DNA from: Iris pallida | Taxonomy: Eukaryota; Streptophyta; Magnoliopsida; Asparagales; Iridaceae | Length of the DNA: 64,000 nucleotides | Reading direction: 5' to 3' | Assembly: GCA_029216955.1 (NCBI GenBank) | Contig: JANAVB010002199.1 | Coordinates: 17,658,053-17,722,052, forward strand | In this document: piece by piece, positions 12,464-24,445 of the stretch | Layout of the letters: the number at the start of each line of letters is the position of its first letter | How positions within the stretch are numbered: position 1 is the first letter of the stretch | The notes under the pieces: model-generated | Databases searched by the model: none | What the model saw: only the letters and a program-made list of their open reading frames with translations | Told to the model about the DNA's origin: nothing | Program-made: the position numbers and the translations under genes

Positions 12464-13299
12464 ATACTTGTAAAGTGGAGAGAGAAAAATAGATATTTAA
12501 AATAGGAGAAATAGGGGAAAAATATGTGGGGTATTTATGCAGTCATGAGAGAACAATACGGAGCTTGGGTTCGGGTTCGGTCGAGCCGGGTCGGGTCGAA
12601 ATCGAACCGGGTGCAATAATTGAATTAAAAATAGGGATTTATAATCACGGGAAAATAAATAATATGCGGGGACTCCAATAAATGGGACACAAGCGTCATG
12701 TGGGTAGTAGGCTTCATGTGGGCCACGTCCATACTTCGGGTCGACTAGGTTGGATCGATGTCGGGTCCCGAAATTAAATTGAAAATTAAATCAGGTTTCA
12801 CGGTAGATAATAAATTGGCCTAAATTGAACCGAAAGTTGTACGAAGGAAATGAAGCACAAAATGGAGTGTCTGAGTGGGACACAAAGGTTATGGGTGAAG
12901 AGCGTCTCGAGTAGATCATTTATGAGAAGTTGGTTTCGTGAAAATGGCTGATCTGGTGCTCCTAAATTAAAAGCAACGGTAACATGCAAACGATGATCAA
13001 AAATAAAAGTGGGAATAATATTCAACGATTAATTGGTCTAAGTTGACCCGAAGTTGCGCGATACAAAAAGAGGACAAGGGAACGAGTTCAAGTGGGACAT
13101 GATATATCAAAAAGAAGATAATCTTGTCTACTTCAAAACTCGTGAAGAGAGTTTCAAGAGATTGGCATCCCTGACGCTCCAGAAGTCAAAGTTATGAAAA
13201 GGTACATTAATGATCTAAACAATTAAATAAATAAAATATTTATCGATAATAATTCATTTAGAAAAATTTAAAACAGCCCTGAAATTCAGGGGGCTTACA
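8905..13299 (-). repeat. Element A 5' LTR (4395 bp)
   Basis: Direct copy of 2467-6900. It starts TGTCACGACCCG and ends GGGGGCTTACA in plus orientation. It carries the 158-bp-period array with markers at 10890, 11048 and 11206, a GC-rich stretch at about 11715-11960, and a TA run at about 12374-12461. Confidence 0.92.
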
Positions 13300-13304
13300 C
13301 TTCT

Positions 13305-13528
13305 TAAAACCAAAGATGAAGTTCTAGACAAATTTAAGGTCTATAAGTCTGAAGCTGAGAACCAGTTAGATAGAAAGATTAAGATTCTTAGATCAGATCG
13401 TGGTGGAGAGTATATCTCAAATGATATGACTAACTTCTGTGAAGGACATGGAATTATTCATGAGGTAACTGCTCCTTATTCACCATAGTCCAACGGAGTT
13501 GCTGAAAGGAACAATTGCACTTTGTTAT
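13305..13528 (+). pseudogene. copia-1 integrase core, middle fragment
   Basis: Continues the integrase interrupted at 2466. It reads LDKFKVYKSEAENQ, then RSDRGGEYIS with the second catalytic Asp (near 13400), and SNGVAERNN with the catalytic Glu (near 13502). A TAG stop at 13486-13488 replaces the residue before SNGVAER and is consistent with a C-to-T change. The frame is cut again at 13528 by solo LTR D and resumes at 16953. Confidence 0.88.
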
Positions 13529-14667
13529 TGTAACCCCTATTTTTAAAAAAATTAATAAAAAAATTCCAAAATTACCCCAAATTGATTCTATTATGTTTTA
13601 AGTATTTTTTATTAATTTTAGATTTTTTCTGTAATTTGTTTGGATTCGTTTGGACGTCATTTGAATTTTTTGTAATTAAATAACTGCTACCGTAAAAACT
13701 GTATTTCTTTCCGTTTTGGTAAAATGGTAAAAATCTAACCCTAGGGTCAAGTTAGTAATTAACCATGGTTAGGTTGCCCTAATTAAATTTTCCTATAAAT
13801 ATGCACACATCCCAAGGAAAAAAAATCCTAATTTCTAAATTAATTTTAATTAATGATAAATTAAATCCTCAAATTTAATATCTTTAAAATTTCTTCTCTG
13901 ATACGTTCTGATACGTGTGTGCCACCGGCCGGCCATAACCCAACGACCCCCCTGTTCTCCGTGCCCCGACGCCGTCGACCCCCGCCGAGGACACCATCGC
14001 GTCGAGCACGACGAGTCCGACCCGACGATCACCTCCGCCGTCGACCCCGACCGCCGTAGCGCCACCGCCGTCGCCCGCCCGACCAACCAAGTAAGCTAAC
14101 TTCTCCATTTTTCTTCCATACTTCGATTTCTTTCTCCTGTTGAGTTCGTCTTGGCACGGCGAGTCCATCGCCTCTATTTGTGTCGCACTCTGGCACAAGG
14201 ATGCGGAGAAATTCTAAACCCTAGTTCGGACACGACACGAAATCGCGTTATGGTGACACGAGAATGTTACCATCGCGTAGAGAATCACTTGGCGAACACA
14301 TTCATATGTTTCGACACGTGTTTCGGTGTCGGATTGAGCTGACACGAGCTCCGGACACAGTCCCGAGTGACCACGCACTCGGGACACGAAGAAGATGAAA
14401 CCTCCTTTTCTTTATAATAAAACCCACAAACCCCTCCCCCTTTCACAGCGGTCGAGCTGGCCTACTGGCCAGCGCAGTGCGTGTGGGAATCCCCCCTCGC
14501 AGCAGTGCTGAGTTTGAGCTCCCTTAGGCTTTGTTGGGGTTATTATTTTTGTTTGTTTTGTTTTGTGAGTAATTATATATATTTGTATATATATAAAATG
14601 TATATAATATTATATATTGTATAAATACATATATACGTAAATACTATATAAATACTGTATAATACTG

Positions 14668-14781
<114 letters not shown>

Positions 14782-14989
14782 TTTTTTTTGTATATTTGTA
14801 TATATACATATATGTATATGTATATATGCCTAAATAAAATTATGATAAAATGATATCAATATAATATTAATTTCTTTTGTATTTTTGGATGAATATATTA
14901 TATAAAATTATATTTATATTTTGATTTTGTATTTCCATTTTTGTCATTTAATTTCTGTCATTTAAATTATGTCATTTAAATTATGTTAA

Positions 14990-15125
14990 TACAAATACAG
15001 TGCCTATACTGTAATATTTAAATATGTATTTTATAAATACAGTGCCTATACTGTAATACGTAAATAAATACAGTGCCTATACTATAATATGTATTTTATA
15101 AATACAGTACCTATACTATAATATG
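14990..15125. repeat. Short tandem repeat in solo LTR D
   Basis: Four imperfect copies of AAATACAGTGCCTATACTGT, at about 14992, 15040, 15065 and 15102, separated by AT-rich spacers such as ATATGTATTTTAT. Confidence 0.8.
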
Positions 15126-16952
15126 TACGCTCTTAAATTCTGCAATTTAAATTCATTTACTTACATGTATTTAAATTTTGTATTTATTTACTATTTTTCG
15201 TATTTTATGCAATCGACCACTCTAAGTCCAAACCTAGCATGGGTCGAGTGGACTTGGGTGAGCCTACACATATTCAGGGTCTGTACAAGTCATATCGGAC
15301 TTATTTCATGGCTTTGGGTCCCGTGTTTGGACTCCGGTTCAACTTCGTATACGCGGACAAAATACTTAATTAATAAATTAATTAATTTCAGATTTTGTCT
15401 TTTACTGTTTTTGAATTTTTTGACAACTTTTTAATGCTGATTAAATTCCAAAAAAATTATTATAAAATACTATGTTAATTAATCTAATTTAATATAATTT
15501 TTTCATGATTTAATTTACTGTTTTGACACTGTGTAAAAATAGGAAACCAGAACTCAATTTCAATGTATACTGGTATCCTGATTTTTAGTAAATACTTGCA
15601 CTATCAAAAAATTTATATTAATTTACTATAATTAACAAGTATTAATTTGGTATATTATTTCTCATAAAATAAGACTGTATAACTATCTTAATAATTATTG
15701 GAACACAGTATACAGTCTAAATAAATAAATAATTAATTAATATTGACTTGTGTATTTTTGTGGGTTTTTGGGATATTTTAGTATCGGACCTTAACCTACC
15801 TTGGTGTAGAGACACTACGTGTTGGTCTAGATGATTGTAACACCCCACATTGGACTACTAGAGCATCACTTAGCTAGTAACCTATCAGGAGCCGTGTCAC
15901 AACACTAATATAAAATCTTGAACATAGCTTAGAACTGAGATTGTGTATCATTTTGACAGGACACCAGACATCTATAGATGCATATTCTTATCCTTGCTTT
16001 CCTCGAGGCAGGTACTCCTACAAAATTATTTACTGCATATGACAATAAACTGTGAATGAATCATATTAGAATACTGCTTTCTGGAAACTGTAAGTCATAT
16101 CTTCACATGCTTCTTACTGGTTCTCAGTACATTCCATGATTTATACTACTCTTAGTATCACTCACATGTTATAAAATGGGTTATGGAAAAACTGTTAGTA
16201 GAGTACGTGATCATGCCCCTTCTCCGTATGTATTTACCGTACATTGTTACATTCTATATGCAACTTTGTCGTATGTCTGATCCCGCGTTTGTGTATGTAT
16301 ATACACCGATGCCGTTAAGTGTACGTATGTGCACTTCAGAACTTTGATATTTACCATAGTACATCCTACTACTTATTGACCGATCACGTACGTGCTACAG
16401 TTTTAAACTTTAAAACAAACATATGTTGACATGATAAAATGTATCTAAAACTAAATAAAGCATGATATGCCATGATTCTGTTATTTCATCTCTTACCATT
16501 TCATGATCAGTATTATATATTTGTAGTACAATTACTTGCTCCCGTCTTGACAGGATAACGTTGTAGGTGCACTTTCAGAGAAGAAAATACTATGTGATAC
16601 ATATTATGGCACTGCATTTGAGGACCTGGCCTTAGCTCCAGAAGAGGTCCCAGCGGAGAACATTCCTTAGATATCTTTCATGTGTTTTGAGACTTAGAAT
16701 TTGGTTTGAACTTATATTTGGATACTGGACTTTGTCTCCAGTCTCATACATTTGAAGTGTAATAAATTTTAACACTTATTTACTTTCGTTAATAGAAGCT
16801 GTCTTGTGATAAAATCTTATTTGGCTTAATGTTAGCACACTTAGTATCATTCATGTATAAACTCTTAGAACAACTTACTACATTTTTACTAAGCGAGGTT
16901 GGACATGGCTCGGCCCGGCCTAATAATTTGGGTAATGGGTCGTGACAGTTAT

Positions 16953-17520
16953 ATATGGTCAATGCCATGCTTCTCAGCTCAGGTGCCCTTGATAATGTAT
17001 GGGAAAATGTCCTTTTATCAGCTTATTATATCCTTAATAGGATACCCAGTAAGACTAATAATAAGACCACATATGAGTTATGGAAAGGTCGAACCCCTAG
17101 GATTAATTACCTCAAAGTTTAGGGATGTCTAGCTAAGGTAGGAATTCCCGAACCCAAAAAGAGAAAGATTGGACCTAAGACTGTAGATGTTGTGTTCATA
17201 GGATATGCCCTAGATAGAAATGCCAATAGATTTTTTGTAACTCATTCTGAAGTAAATGAAATATCTAATAACACAATTATAGAAGCTAGAGATGCAGTTT
17301 ACTTTGAGAACATTTTTTCCTTCAAGGATAAAACCCCTTTATCTTCGTCTAACCCTTCTCTTACTCCATCTACTAGTTCTCACGATCAAGTACCTAGTTC
17401 TCAACCTGAACAAGTCATAGAACCTAGAAGGAGTAAAAGAGAAAGGATTGAAAAGAATTTAGGAGAAGTATTCTTCACCTTTTTGATAGAGGGTGATCCC
17501 TCAACTTATGAATAAGCCAT
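16953..17520 (+). pseudogene. copia-1 integrase C-terminal part and linker
   Basis: After solo LTR D the copia frame resumes with VNAMLLSSGALDNVWG and later GCLAKVGIPEPKKRKIG, the typical copia integrase C-terminal region. The stretch 17192-17515 stays open (107 residues) and holds FIGYALDRNANRFFV and the acidic, serine-rich linker preceding RT, ending EGDPSTYE before a TAA. Frameshifts lie between 17000 and 17130. Confidence 0.85.
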
Positions 17521-19030
17521 ATTCTCTCATGATACCTTTTTCTGGAAAGAAGCTATTAACAATGAGTACAACTCCATTATGGAGAACAATACTTAATTTT
17601 TAGCAGACCTTCCTTTAGGTAGTAAATCCATAGGTTGTAAGTGGATCTTCAAAAGAAAACTTAGAGCCGATAGTACTATAGAGAAATACAAGGCTAGGCT
17701 AGTAGCCAAAGGATTTACTCAGAAAAAAGGATTAGATTATTTTGATACCTACTCTACTATTGCTAGGATTTCTTCTATAAGAACCCTCCTGGCCTTAGCC
17801 TCCATTCATGATATGCTGATCCATCAAATGGATGTAAAGAAAACATTTCTAAATGGAGATATAGAGGAAGAGATCTATATGAAGCAACCTGAAGGTTTTA
17901 TTACTAAAGGTCAAGAAAAGAAGGTTTGTAGATTAGTAAAAAAATTTATGGCCTAAAGCAAGCTCCCAAGCAATAGCACAACAAATTTGACAAAGTCATT
18001 ATAGAATTTGGTTTTGTGCCAAATGAATATGGCAAATGTTTGTATTCTAAAATACAAATGAAATTTGTGTTATCTTATGCTTGTATGTTGATGATATCCT
18101 TATTCTAGGATCTTCACTGGAACAGATAAATAATACTAAGAATTATTTATCTAACCAGTTTGATATGAAAGATCTAGGTAAAGTAAACATAACTGGGAAT
18201 GCAAGTGTCCAAAAGGAAAGATGGCTATACTCTATCCCTAACACATTCAATTGAGAAAATGCTAAAAAAGTTTGAGTATTTTGACAAAAAACCTACCCTT
18301 ATTCCTTTTGACAGCAGTGTTGTTCTAAAAAAGAATGAAGGATCACCTATAGAACAACATAGATATTCACAGATAATAGGATTCCTTATGTACATAACAA
18401 ATAGGACCAGACTCGATTTGCATTTGCTATTGGAAGACTTAGTAGATATACCAGTAACCCAAATCAGTTACATTAGACTACATTGGATAGAGCATTTGGA
18501 TATCTTAGAGGTACTCTAGATTACAAACTCATTATATTAGACACCCCGATATCATATAAGGTTATTCAGATGCAAACTGGGTAACTGATTCACATGGTGT
18601 GAAATCAACAACTGGATATGTTTTTACCATAGCAGGAGCTGTAATATCCTGGGGATCATGTAAATAAACTATCATAGCTAGAAGTACAATAGATTCTGAA
18701 ATGATAGCTTTGGACACTACCTGTACAGAAGCCGAATGGCTTAGAAATCTTATTATGCATATACCTGTTTCTGTTCATAATATTCATGCAATTTCCATAA
18801 ACTGTGATAATAAATCTGTTAATGAACTACTAAAGCATGATTCTGTGAATGCTAAGATGAACAGGCACCTGTAGCTGCGCTTCAAGTCCATAAAAAACCT
18901 ATTGGAAAAAAAATGTGGTTCTTGACTATATAAAGTCAGAAAAGAACCTTGCAGACCACTTGACGAAGGGTCTGTCTAGGACATTGATCCTAAAATCATT
19001 GAGAGGGATGGGGTTAAGCCCATAGCACAG
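17521..19030 (+). pseudogene. copia-1 reverse transcriptase and RNase H, degenerate
   Basis: Enzymes that copied the element RNA into DNA, now broken. RT signatures in order are CKWIFKRKL, YKARLVAKGFTQ, HQMDVKKTFLNGD and the catalytic YVDD at 18084-18095. The spacing is normal for copia. Frameshifts or stops occur at about 17590, 17945, 18030 and 18205. RNase H motifs follow: YSDANW (about 18564), KSTTGYVF, and EAEWLRNL, then CDNKSVNELLKHD. Near the end KSEKNLADHLTKGL-like text survives across two frames (about 18937-18975). The region shows every expected pol domain but no usable frame. Confidence 0.9.
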
Positions 19031-19651
19031 TCACCAGCAGTGGCAACCCAACCGAGTCGACTGGAGATCCCAAGAAGCCGGTTCAATGGGTAGGAACAAG
19101 CTGGATTAGGTGACTATTATGGAACACTGACCTTAAGATTAAATTCTCTTTAAAATAAAAGCCCAGGAGGCTGTACATGTGTACATTGATACCCCATCCC
19201 TATGGTGACAATATTCCTTTTATGATATGGATAGGGTGAGGTTAAACTCTTAATAAGTCCAAGCATGATATGCAGGGTTGATTCCTATCACCAACCCTTA
19301 AGGACTTACCTATATGAGAGGTCGTGAGGGCCGCAACTATAGGACAGGACGATCCTAGACAACTCTCATGAATGTGTAAAAGTGTGCATGGCCAATCAAA
19401 GCGCCACCCGATAGACCAAAAAACCTCTAGCGTATTATGTGTGCTATTTTCTGAATCTGGTTCAAGAAGTCTGATTCAAGGCATAGTCCATCAAGCACTT
19501 CTTCAGACAAAGACAATAGTAACTAAGTAAAATTCAAGGCTGTAATCCATCTCATCTATGCATAGTATATATTTGCCCAGAAATCTTCTATCAATTGTTA
19601 TTCCCTTGTTATCTCTATGTTTTTGGAACTTGACTTTTTCATTTTTTTTTT

Positions 19652-19669
19652 GGGGGAGGGGGAGGGGAT
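19652..19669 (+). other. copia-1 polypurine tract
   Basis: GGGGGAGGGGGAGGGGATT lies directly before the LTR start TGTTGCATG. It is the plus-strand primer site of a + oriented copia element. Confidence 0.85.
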
Positions 19670-20181
19670 TGTTGCATGTTACAAGTAAAAGCCAAGTCCT
19701 CAAAAGCCAAGTCTTCAACATGTGTCATTTTTCTTTGCTTGAGTAACGTTGGAGACTTGGCCTCTTTTGGCTAATTTTAGTATACGCTATTTTAAGCATA
19801 GACTATCTTTAGCATATGCTTAATGCTATATAAGAGCATCCTTTCAAATAAAAAACACAACTTCACTCACTCTCTCTCTCTCTTTCTCTCTCTCTCCCGA
19901 ACTATCTCTTTCATTATAAAACAATCGATATTCTTAAAGTTCTTTGTTGTTTTCTGGACAACGCTAAAGTTCGGGTCACTTTTTTCGAGTTGTGTGCGAC
20001 GAGGAGATACCGGTAGAGCATGGGTTTCACCACTAGGAGCATTCGGATCAAGTTTGTACATAGACCCGAATTAAATCTTAGGGTAGTGCTACGTTAGCGA
20101 CTTTTCCGGAGGCCGGTAACATTTACTTTATTTTATTTTGTTTGCAGATTTTTAAAGGAAGAAATGGATTAATTTCCAACA
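19670..20181 (+). repeat. copia-1 3' LTR (512 bp)
   Basis: Starts TGTTGCATGTTACAAG directly after the purine tract and ends AATTTCCAACA. It includes a promoter-like TATATAAG (19827-19834) and a CT-rich stretch just downstream (19870-19897). The matching 5' LTR is not in the window, so the end at 20181 rests on the TG...CA rule and expected length only. Confidence 0.75.
19827..19834 (+). promoter_or_regulatory. TATA box in copia-1 LTR
   Basis: TATATAAG in the middle of the LTR, followed about 25-35 bp later by A-rich sequence where transcription would start. The AAATAAAAAAC at about 19846 could also serve in polyadenylation. Confidence 0.55.
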
Positions 20182-20234
20182 ATCTTTGCCTCCATTCGTC
20201 CCTGCATCCTTCGGGACAAATTCTGTGGCCCCCT

Positions 20235-20520
20235 CTACTAAAGGGCGGAGCTAGAATTTTTTTTTAGAGGGGACTGCAAATATGGTTGATTTTTTTAATG
20301 TAATATTCTCAAAAAATAAACAAAAAAAAAATAAACTACAAACAAGTGAAACAACAGGGAAAGGACTTGAACCCAGGACCTTACATGCTAGATTCAAGCC
20401 AGTCAACCAACTACGCTAAGGCTGCTACTATTTTTCAATGTGAACATATAGCACTAGTTCTTAAAAACCAAAAGTTTACCCCGGGCTACAGCCCGGGCCA
20501 GCCCAAAACTGTGGACAAGG
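20235..20520 (-). mobile_element. Small repeat with tRNA-like segment (SINE- or MITE-like)
   Basis: On the minus strand 20419-20363 has an A-box-like TAGCGTAGTTGG (20407-20418) and a B-box-like GGGTTCAAGTCC (20363-20374) at tRNA-like spacing. The segment lies in a block that starts GGGCGGAGCTAG, a phrase common at the edges of small plant repeats, with A-rich sequence between. It is not a functional tRNA, because the arms do not pair well and no acceptor stem is evident. The boundaries are estimates. Confidence 0.45.
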
Positions 20521-20657
20521 TGTCATTCCCCTTTTTACACACATACTTCAAAAGGAAGAACATGCATGCAATTGATTGAACAACTTTAACATGTACAATC
20601 CCAATATATATTTCCTCCTCCTAAATACAGCTATGACAATTACTGTACTATAGTGAG

Positions 20658-20659
<2 letters not shown>

Positions 20660-20716
<57 letters not shown>
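20660..20716. repeat. (TA)n microsatellite
   Basis: Perfect AT run of about 57 bp. Confidence 0.95.
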
Positions 20717-20720
<4 letters not shown>

Positions 20721-20822
20721 TGATTAGAATGAGACACTTTTCTGAAGGTTACATATTCGAGTAACGAAAGAAGCATGTTAATTATACAACTATCGTTAGT
20801 CTACAAATATCTCTATAAATAT

Positions 20823-20948
20823 TTAGCCTAAAATAACTGGAAAGAGAGTATTAATACCCATGATGTTGGCTTCCTTGGGGAAGTAGCACCAGCACAAAAC
20901 TAGAACAATGAAGAAAGGAACAGCGCACCATACACTACTAGTCTTCAT
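20823..20948 (-). CDS. Short ORF with signal-peptide-like start, unrecognised
   Basis: From an ATG at 20948 it reads MKTSSVWCAVPFFIVLVLCW and continues for 41 residues. The N terminus has a basic residue, a hydrophobic stretch of about 12 residues and small polar residues, like a secretion signal. There is a GA repeat just upstream (20963-20989), as in many plant 5' leaders. It may be a first exon or a chance frame. I do not recognise a family. Confidence 0.2.
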   Translation of the reverse strand: MKTSSVWCAVPFFIVLVLCWCYFPKEANIMGINTLFPVILG

Positions 20949-20958
20949 GGCCGAAGAT

Positions 20959-20989
<31 letters not shown>

Positions 20990-21487
20990 TGTATGCAACT
21001 ACCATCACTCTTAAATATTGTTTTGTTTCTTTGTATGACAACTACCACCTTAAATTTGAGAGAGATGATTTAATATGTATGCAACTACCAATCTAGTGCA
21101 TGCACATCCAATTAAAATAAATACTGCTTGTCAAAGCATGACTGTTTTCGGTTGCAAAGCATGGTTTTAAAACAAGACCACTGTCACGCTGTTGTTCAAC
21201 TAGTGTTTATAATAAAATATTTTCTACAATGCTATTATGTGTTTCATTGATGGGTGATAGTTATGGAAAGTAGGGGTGAACATGTTTCGATTTGGACAAA
21301 AATCAAACTGAGCCGAACTGAATCGAATAAGAGTTTCAGTTCCTATTGTAAAAAAATTGATTCGATTTCGGTTTTGAGAATAGAAAATTTTAATTCGATT
21401 TTGACTTTTGGTTTTGATTTCGGTCCCAAATCGAAACTAGATAAGATTGAAAGTTTATGTAAATACACTTAATTCTATACATATTTT
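20949..21487. other. No gene seen; AT-rich with GATTTCGGTTTTG-type repeats
   Basis: A GA run (20963-20989) is followed by unassigned sequence. From about 21290 the DNA becomes a chain of GATTTCGGTTTTGAG / GAACTGAATCGAAT variants, a style seen in small non-autonomous plant transposons. No terminal inverted repeat could be defined because the block runs into the gap at 21488. Confidence 0.4.
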
Positions 21488-21500
21488 NNNNNNNNNNNNN
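21488..21500. other. Assembly gap (13 N)
   Basis: Thirteen unknown bases. The true length of missing DNA is unknown, and the structure at 21619-21850 next to it may be affected. Confidence 1.
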
Positions 21501-21618
21501 TTGTTGGAACAGTTTCATCATAGGTAAGTGGGCAAGACTTCGCTTCTGATTCTTTCACGATTAATAAAGAATCTATTAAAAAATGTTTAAAATAGACATA
21601 AGTACATATGAAAGAATT

Positions 21619-21850
21619 GGATGCCCTTATCCATATCCACATTTAGGTTTATCCAAATCAAACACTCCCCCTTGGATGCCCACTTTAATGAGGCAATAAT
21701 TAAAGTGGGCATCCAAGGGGGAGTGTGTGATTTGGATAAACTCAAATGTAGATATGGATAAGGGCATCCACTTTTGGGTTTATCCAAATCACAATACTTC
21801 TCCTTGGATGTCCACTTTAATTATTGCCTCATTAAAAACTTTTCTTAAGG
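21619..21850. repeat. Head-to-head copia-2 LTR ends forming a hairpin
   Basis: Arms 21619-21689 and 21699-21770 are near-perfect inverted copies (about 71 bp) around the 9-nt loop GAGGCAATA. Each arm holds a copia purine tract (CCAAGGGGGAGTG) and an LTR start (TGTGATTTGGATAAAC). A third copy, in minus orientation, follows at about 21771-21850. The same LTR start is at 34872-34887. Confidence 0.85.
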
Positions 21851-22984
21851 AAAGCCCATCTTTTGGAAAAAAATCCATAGAAAAGAAAAGAGTAAAATAA
21901 TATTCTTTAGGAATATGATTCTTCAGGAATCCAAGTGGGTGCGACTTACACTGCCTCATTAAAAATCTTTCGAGGAAAAACTCAGTGGAAAAAAATCTCA
22001 ACGAAGGAAAATAGTACAATACGCAAAGACATACTTCAAAATGTCTCCATTAGCATCTTCAGGATGTTTGCATCTACATGATGCGCCCCCTCAAAAATAT
22101 TACATTCTTGTTCTTACCTCAATTCAAAATAAAAAATTAACCCCCAATATTATTTAAATATTACATCTCACCCAACACTTTATTTGTCTATACATTTATA
22201 GTCATATTCTTATGCAGAGGTTGCAGACTTTATCTGTGATTCCCGAAAGCTCGTAACTCCCCCTGATATGTTAAACTATTAAAATTATAGCCATGCACAT
22301 GATTTGATGAAGTTGCTACAGTGATTTTCTTTAGTTCTCTCTCAAATACCTGCGACATTGTTTATAAAAGATATACCTTTGTTTGTGATATCCTCTTAAG
22401 GATGAATAAATACCTTGCATTTGCATATCTCAAAATACGTGAATTAAATCATTAATGATATGTCATGTCTATGTGTATATGCAAATCAACAGATTCACAT
22501 AAAATATTGTGCTGAGTGAATGGCAATAAATAATTTATATTTATATTCTTTAAACATGGTACTTCAGGAAACATGTTATTTCATTCTTTCGATCGTAACG
22601 AATCTCATTGATCTGGCCATTATAGTTTATTGAGTAAATGATAATTACTCATATTATATCTTTTCAGGAGATTTATCTCTACGGGAGATTAATATTCTCT
22701 CTTTAGGAGATTATAGTAGATCTCTTCTAAAGATCCATTTCTTCTGAAGATTTATCTCTTCTAGAGATTCCGATCTCTTTAGGGGATTCCAATCTCTTCT
22801 GTAGATTTTGATCTCATTCCGATCTCTTTTGGAGATTCTGATCTCATTCCGATCTCTTCTGGAGATTCCAATATCTTCTGGAGATACCGATCTCTTCGAA
22901 AGAAACTAATTTCTTTGGGAGATACCAATCTCTGCGGGAGATATCAATCTCTTCGGAAGATTGTCACATTTTTATCTCTTCATG
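21794..22984 (-). mobile_element. copia-2, 3' part (decayed)
   Basis: On the minus strand this is the 3' untranslated part of a copia-like element, ending with the purine tract CATCCAAGGAGAAGTAT and the LTR start TGTGATTTGG. TGAGGCA repeats with short GA-rich phrases occur at 21825-22020, as in many copia 3' regions. No coding motif survives. It is separated from its 5' part (32758-34887) by gypsy C. Confidence 0.6.
22655..22980. repeat. GATCTCTTCNGGAGATT degenerate minisatellite
   Basis: About 14 imperfect copies of a 20-25 bp unit around GATCTCTTCTGGAGATTCC. Each unit is itself partly palindromic (GATCTC...GAGATT), giving a run of alternating inverted half-sites. It ends about 15 bp before the gypsy C insertion at 22985. 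Confidence 0.8.
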
Positions 22985-24289
22985 TGTCACGCCCCAGAAC
23001 CAGAATACTGGAGAGCGGGGGCAGACATAACCAGCTACGTATATTGAAATAGAATACATCTCAACTATACGGTCACGGCTGTCTAGATATGAGGGTTTAC
23101 TACAAGCCAGCAGTCTCTTAAGGTCAAGCCTATTGTCTCAATCTCAAGCAATTAACAGAGTTACAAGATGTTAGAGCATCAAATATATATATATATATAT
23201 ATATATATAAGGCGTCCCAAATATTACATATTGGATGATCATGAAGCTAGTCGTACAAAATGATAGGACTAGCAAGAGTTCAGTCATACATGATCAACCC
23301 TAGGATTTGTTAATCATGTTTACAGCCCGTAGGCAGACAGTAAGTAAATGTGCATCGAGCTAACAGGTGCTCGTCGGCTAAACGCCTCAAAAGAATAAAT
23401 TTACATATAAGTGGGTGAAACAAAAGGAAAACCCACTCTTGGCCCGGGTTCCGTCTAGTTGTCACCATTGGGCTGGAAGCTTGGTAGATCCTCGGGAGCT
23501 GCTCCGAAATCTGGCCACACAAAACCAGCTGGGTCAAACCCCAGAAAGAGCAAGTGCCACAAAGGAGGCCACAAATAAGAACAAAAGACAGCATATCAGA
23601 ACATAAGAATAAAAGAAGTACAAGTAGTAAAGTACACAGGGCGATAAACGACTAGAGACGTGGAACCATTCCGGGAGCCAGTTACAATCCTTAAACCAAA
23701 CAAGGACCTGGATTGTACCCCTTCGCCTGAATAGCTCACTGTCTCTACCCATTTATCGTTAGAGATAAGTAAAACAATCATGATCAAGAGTTCCAGGTAC
23801 AGGGGCTAGACAAGACTTAGACAGAGCTGGACACCATTCATTCACAATCGGCCAAGCAAGTACTACGGCTTACTACTTTAACTAACTAGGGTTATCACAA
23901 ACCTAATTACTAACAAGATGCAAGTGAGAATTCCAGTCCCAAGCCCTACAGACCATCCAGTTATCCTTCCGCGGGTTGAGAGTTATAGGTGGGTACATTG
24001 CCCGGGAGACAAATGTACCCTTAGGTGACTTAGAGGGTGCAACACATGACAGTGTGCTGGAAATGTGCTCTACTCGTCGGCAAGCTACAAGTCCATTAAA
24101 GTGCCCAGATAACGAGATTGCCTGTGACTGGGAATTCTCCATGTTCTAGTTTGATCTAATCATTAGCCTAATCCAATTTAGCGCGAGTCCCTGGCCGTGG
24201 TACCCAGGAAGTCACGTCCTAGACATGATGCAAGACAAGACAAGTGGATTGTACCAGCAAGCAAGCAGGAGCACCCACGGTGTCAAGGC

Positions 24290-24445
24290 AAGTCAAGTCA
24301 AGTCAAGTCAGGAGTGCACCGCCACGGCCACTATCAAGTTATCAAGATAAATCATGTCAGGGTACTGTCAGGAGTGCGCCACTACGGGCCACTATCAAGT
24401 CAGGTTGGTCATGTCAGGAGTGCACCACTACGGGTCACTGTCGTG
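24290..24445. repeat. CAAGT array and GTCAGGAGTGC repeat in LTR C
   Basis: GTCAA pentamers (GTCAAGTCAAGTCAAGTCAG) lead into three copies of GTCAGGAGTGCNCC...CACTATCAAGT, at about 24307, 24368 and 24414. The same block sits at 32168-32323. Confidence 0.85.

Larger units (their letters stand above)
2467..13299 (-). mobile_element. Element A: complete LARD-like LTR retrotransposon, 10.8 kb
   Basis: Two long direct repeats (2467-6900 and 8905-13299) enclose a 2.0 kb interior. The ends are TGTCACGACC...GGGGGCTTACA on the plus strand. A 5-bp duplication CTTCT flanks it (2462-2466 and 13300-13304), and joining the flanks restores the copia-1 integrase reading (YLL then KTKDE). Orientation is minus: a purine tract precedes the LTR at the 6900 side, and a sequence shared with gypsy C and element B follows the LTR at the 8905 side. 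No open frame resembling gag or pol exists inside. Very long LTRs around a short non-coding interior match the LARD class of non-autonomous gypsy derivatives. Confidence 0.93.

Noticed and set aside
15836..15850. TGTAACACCCC inside solo LTR D as a second LTR start
   Set aside because: No matching end, purine tract or TSD was found; the surrounding sequence continues the homology to LTR A.
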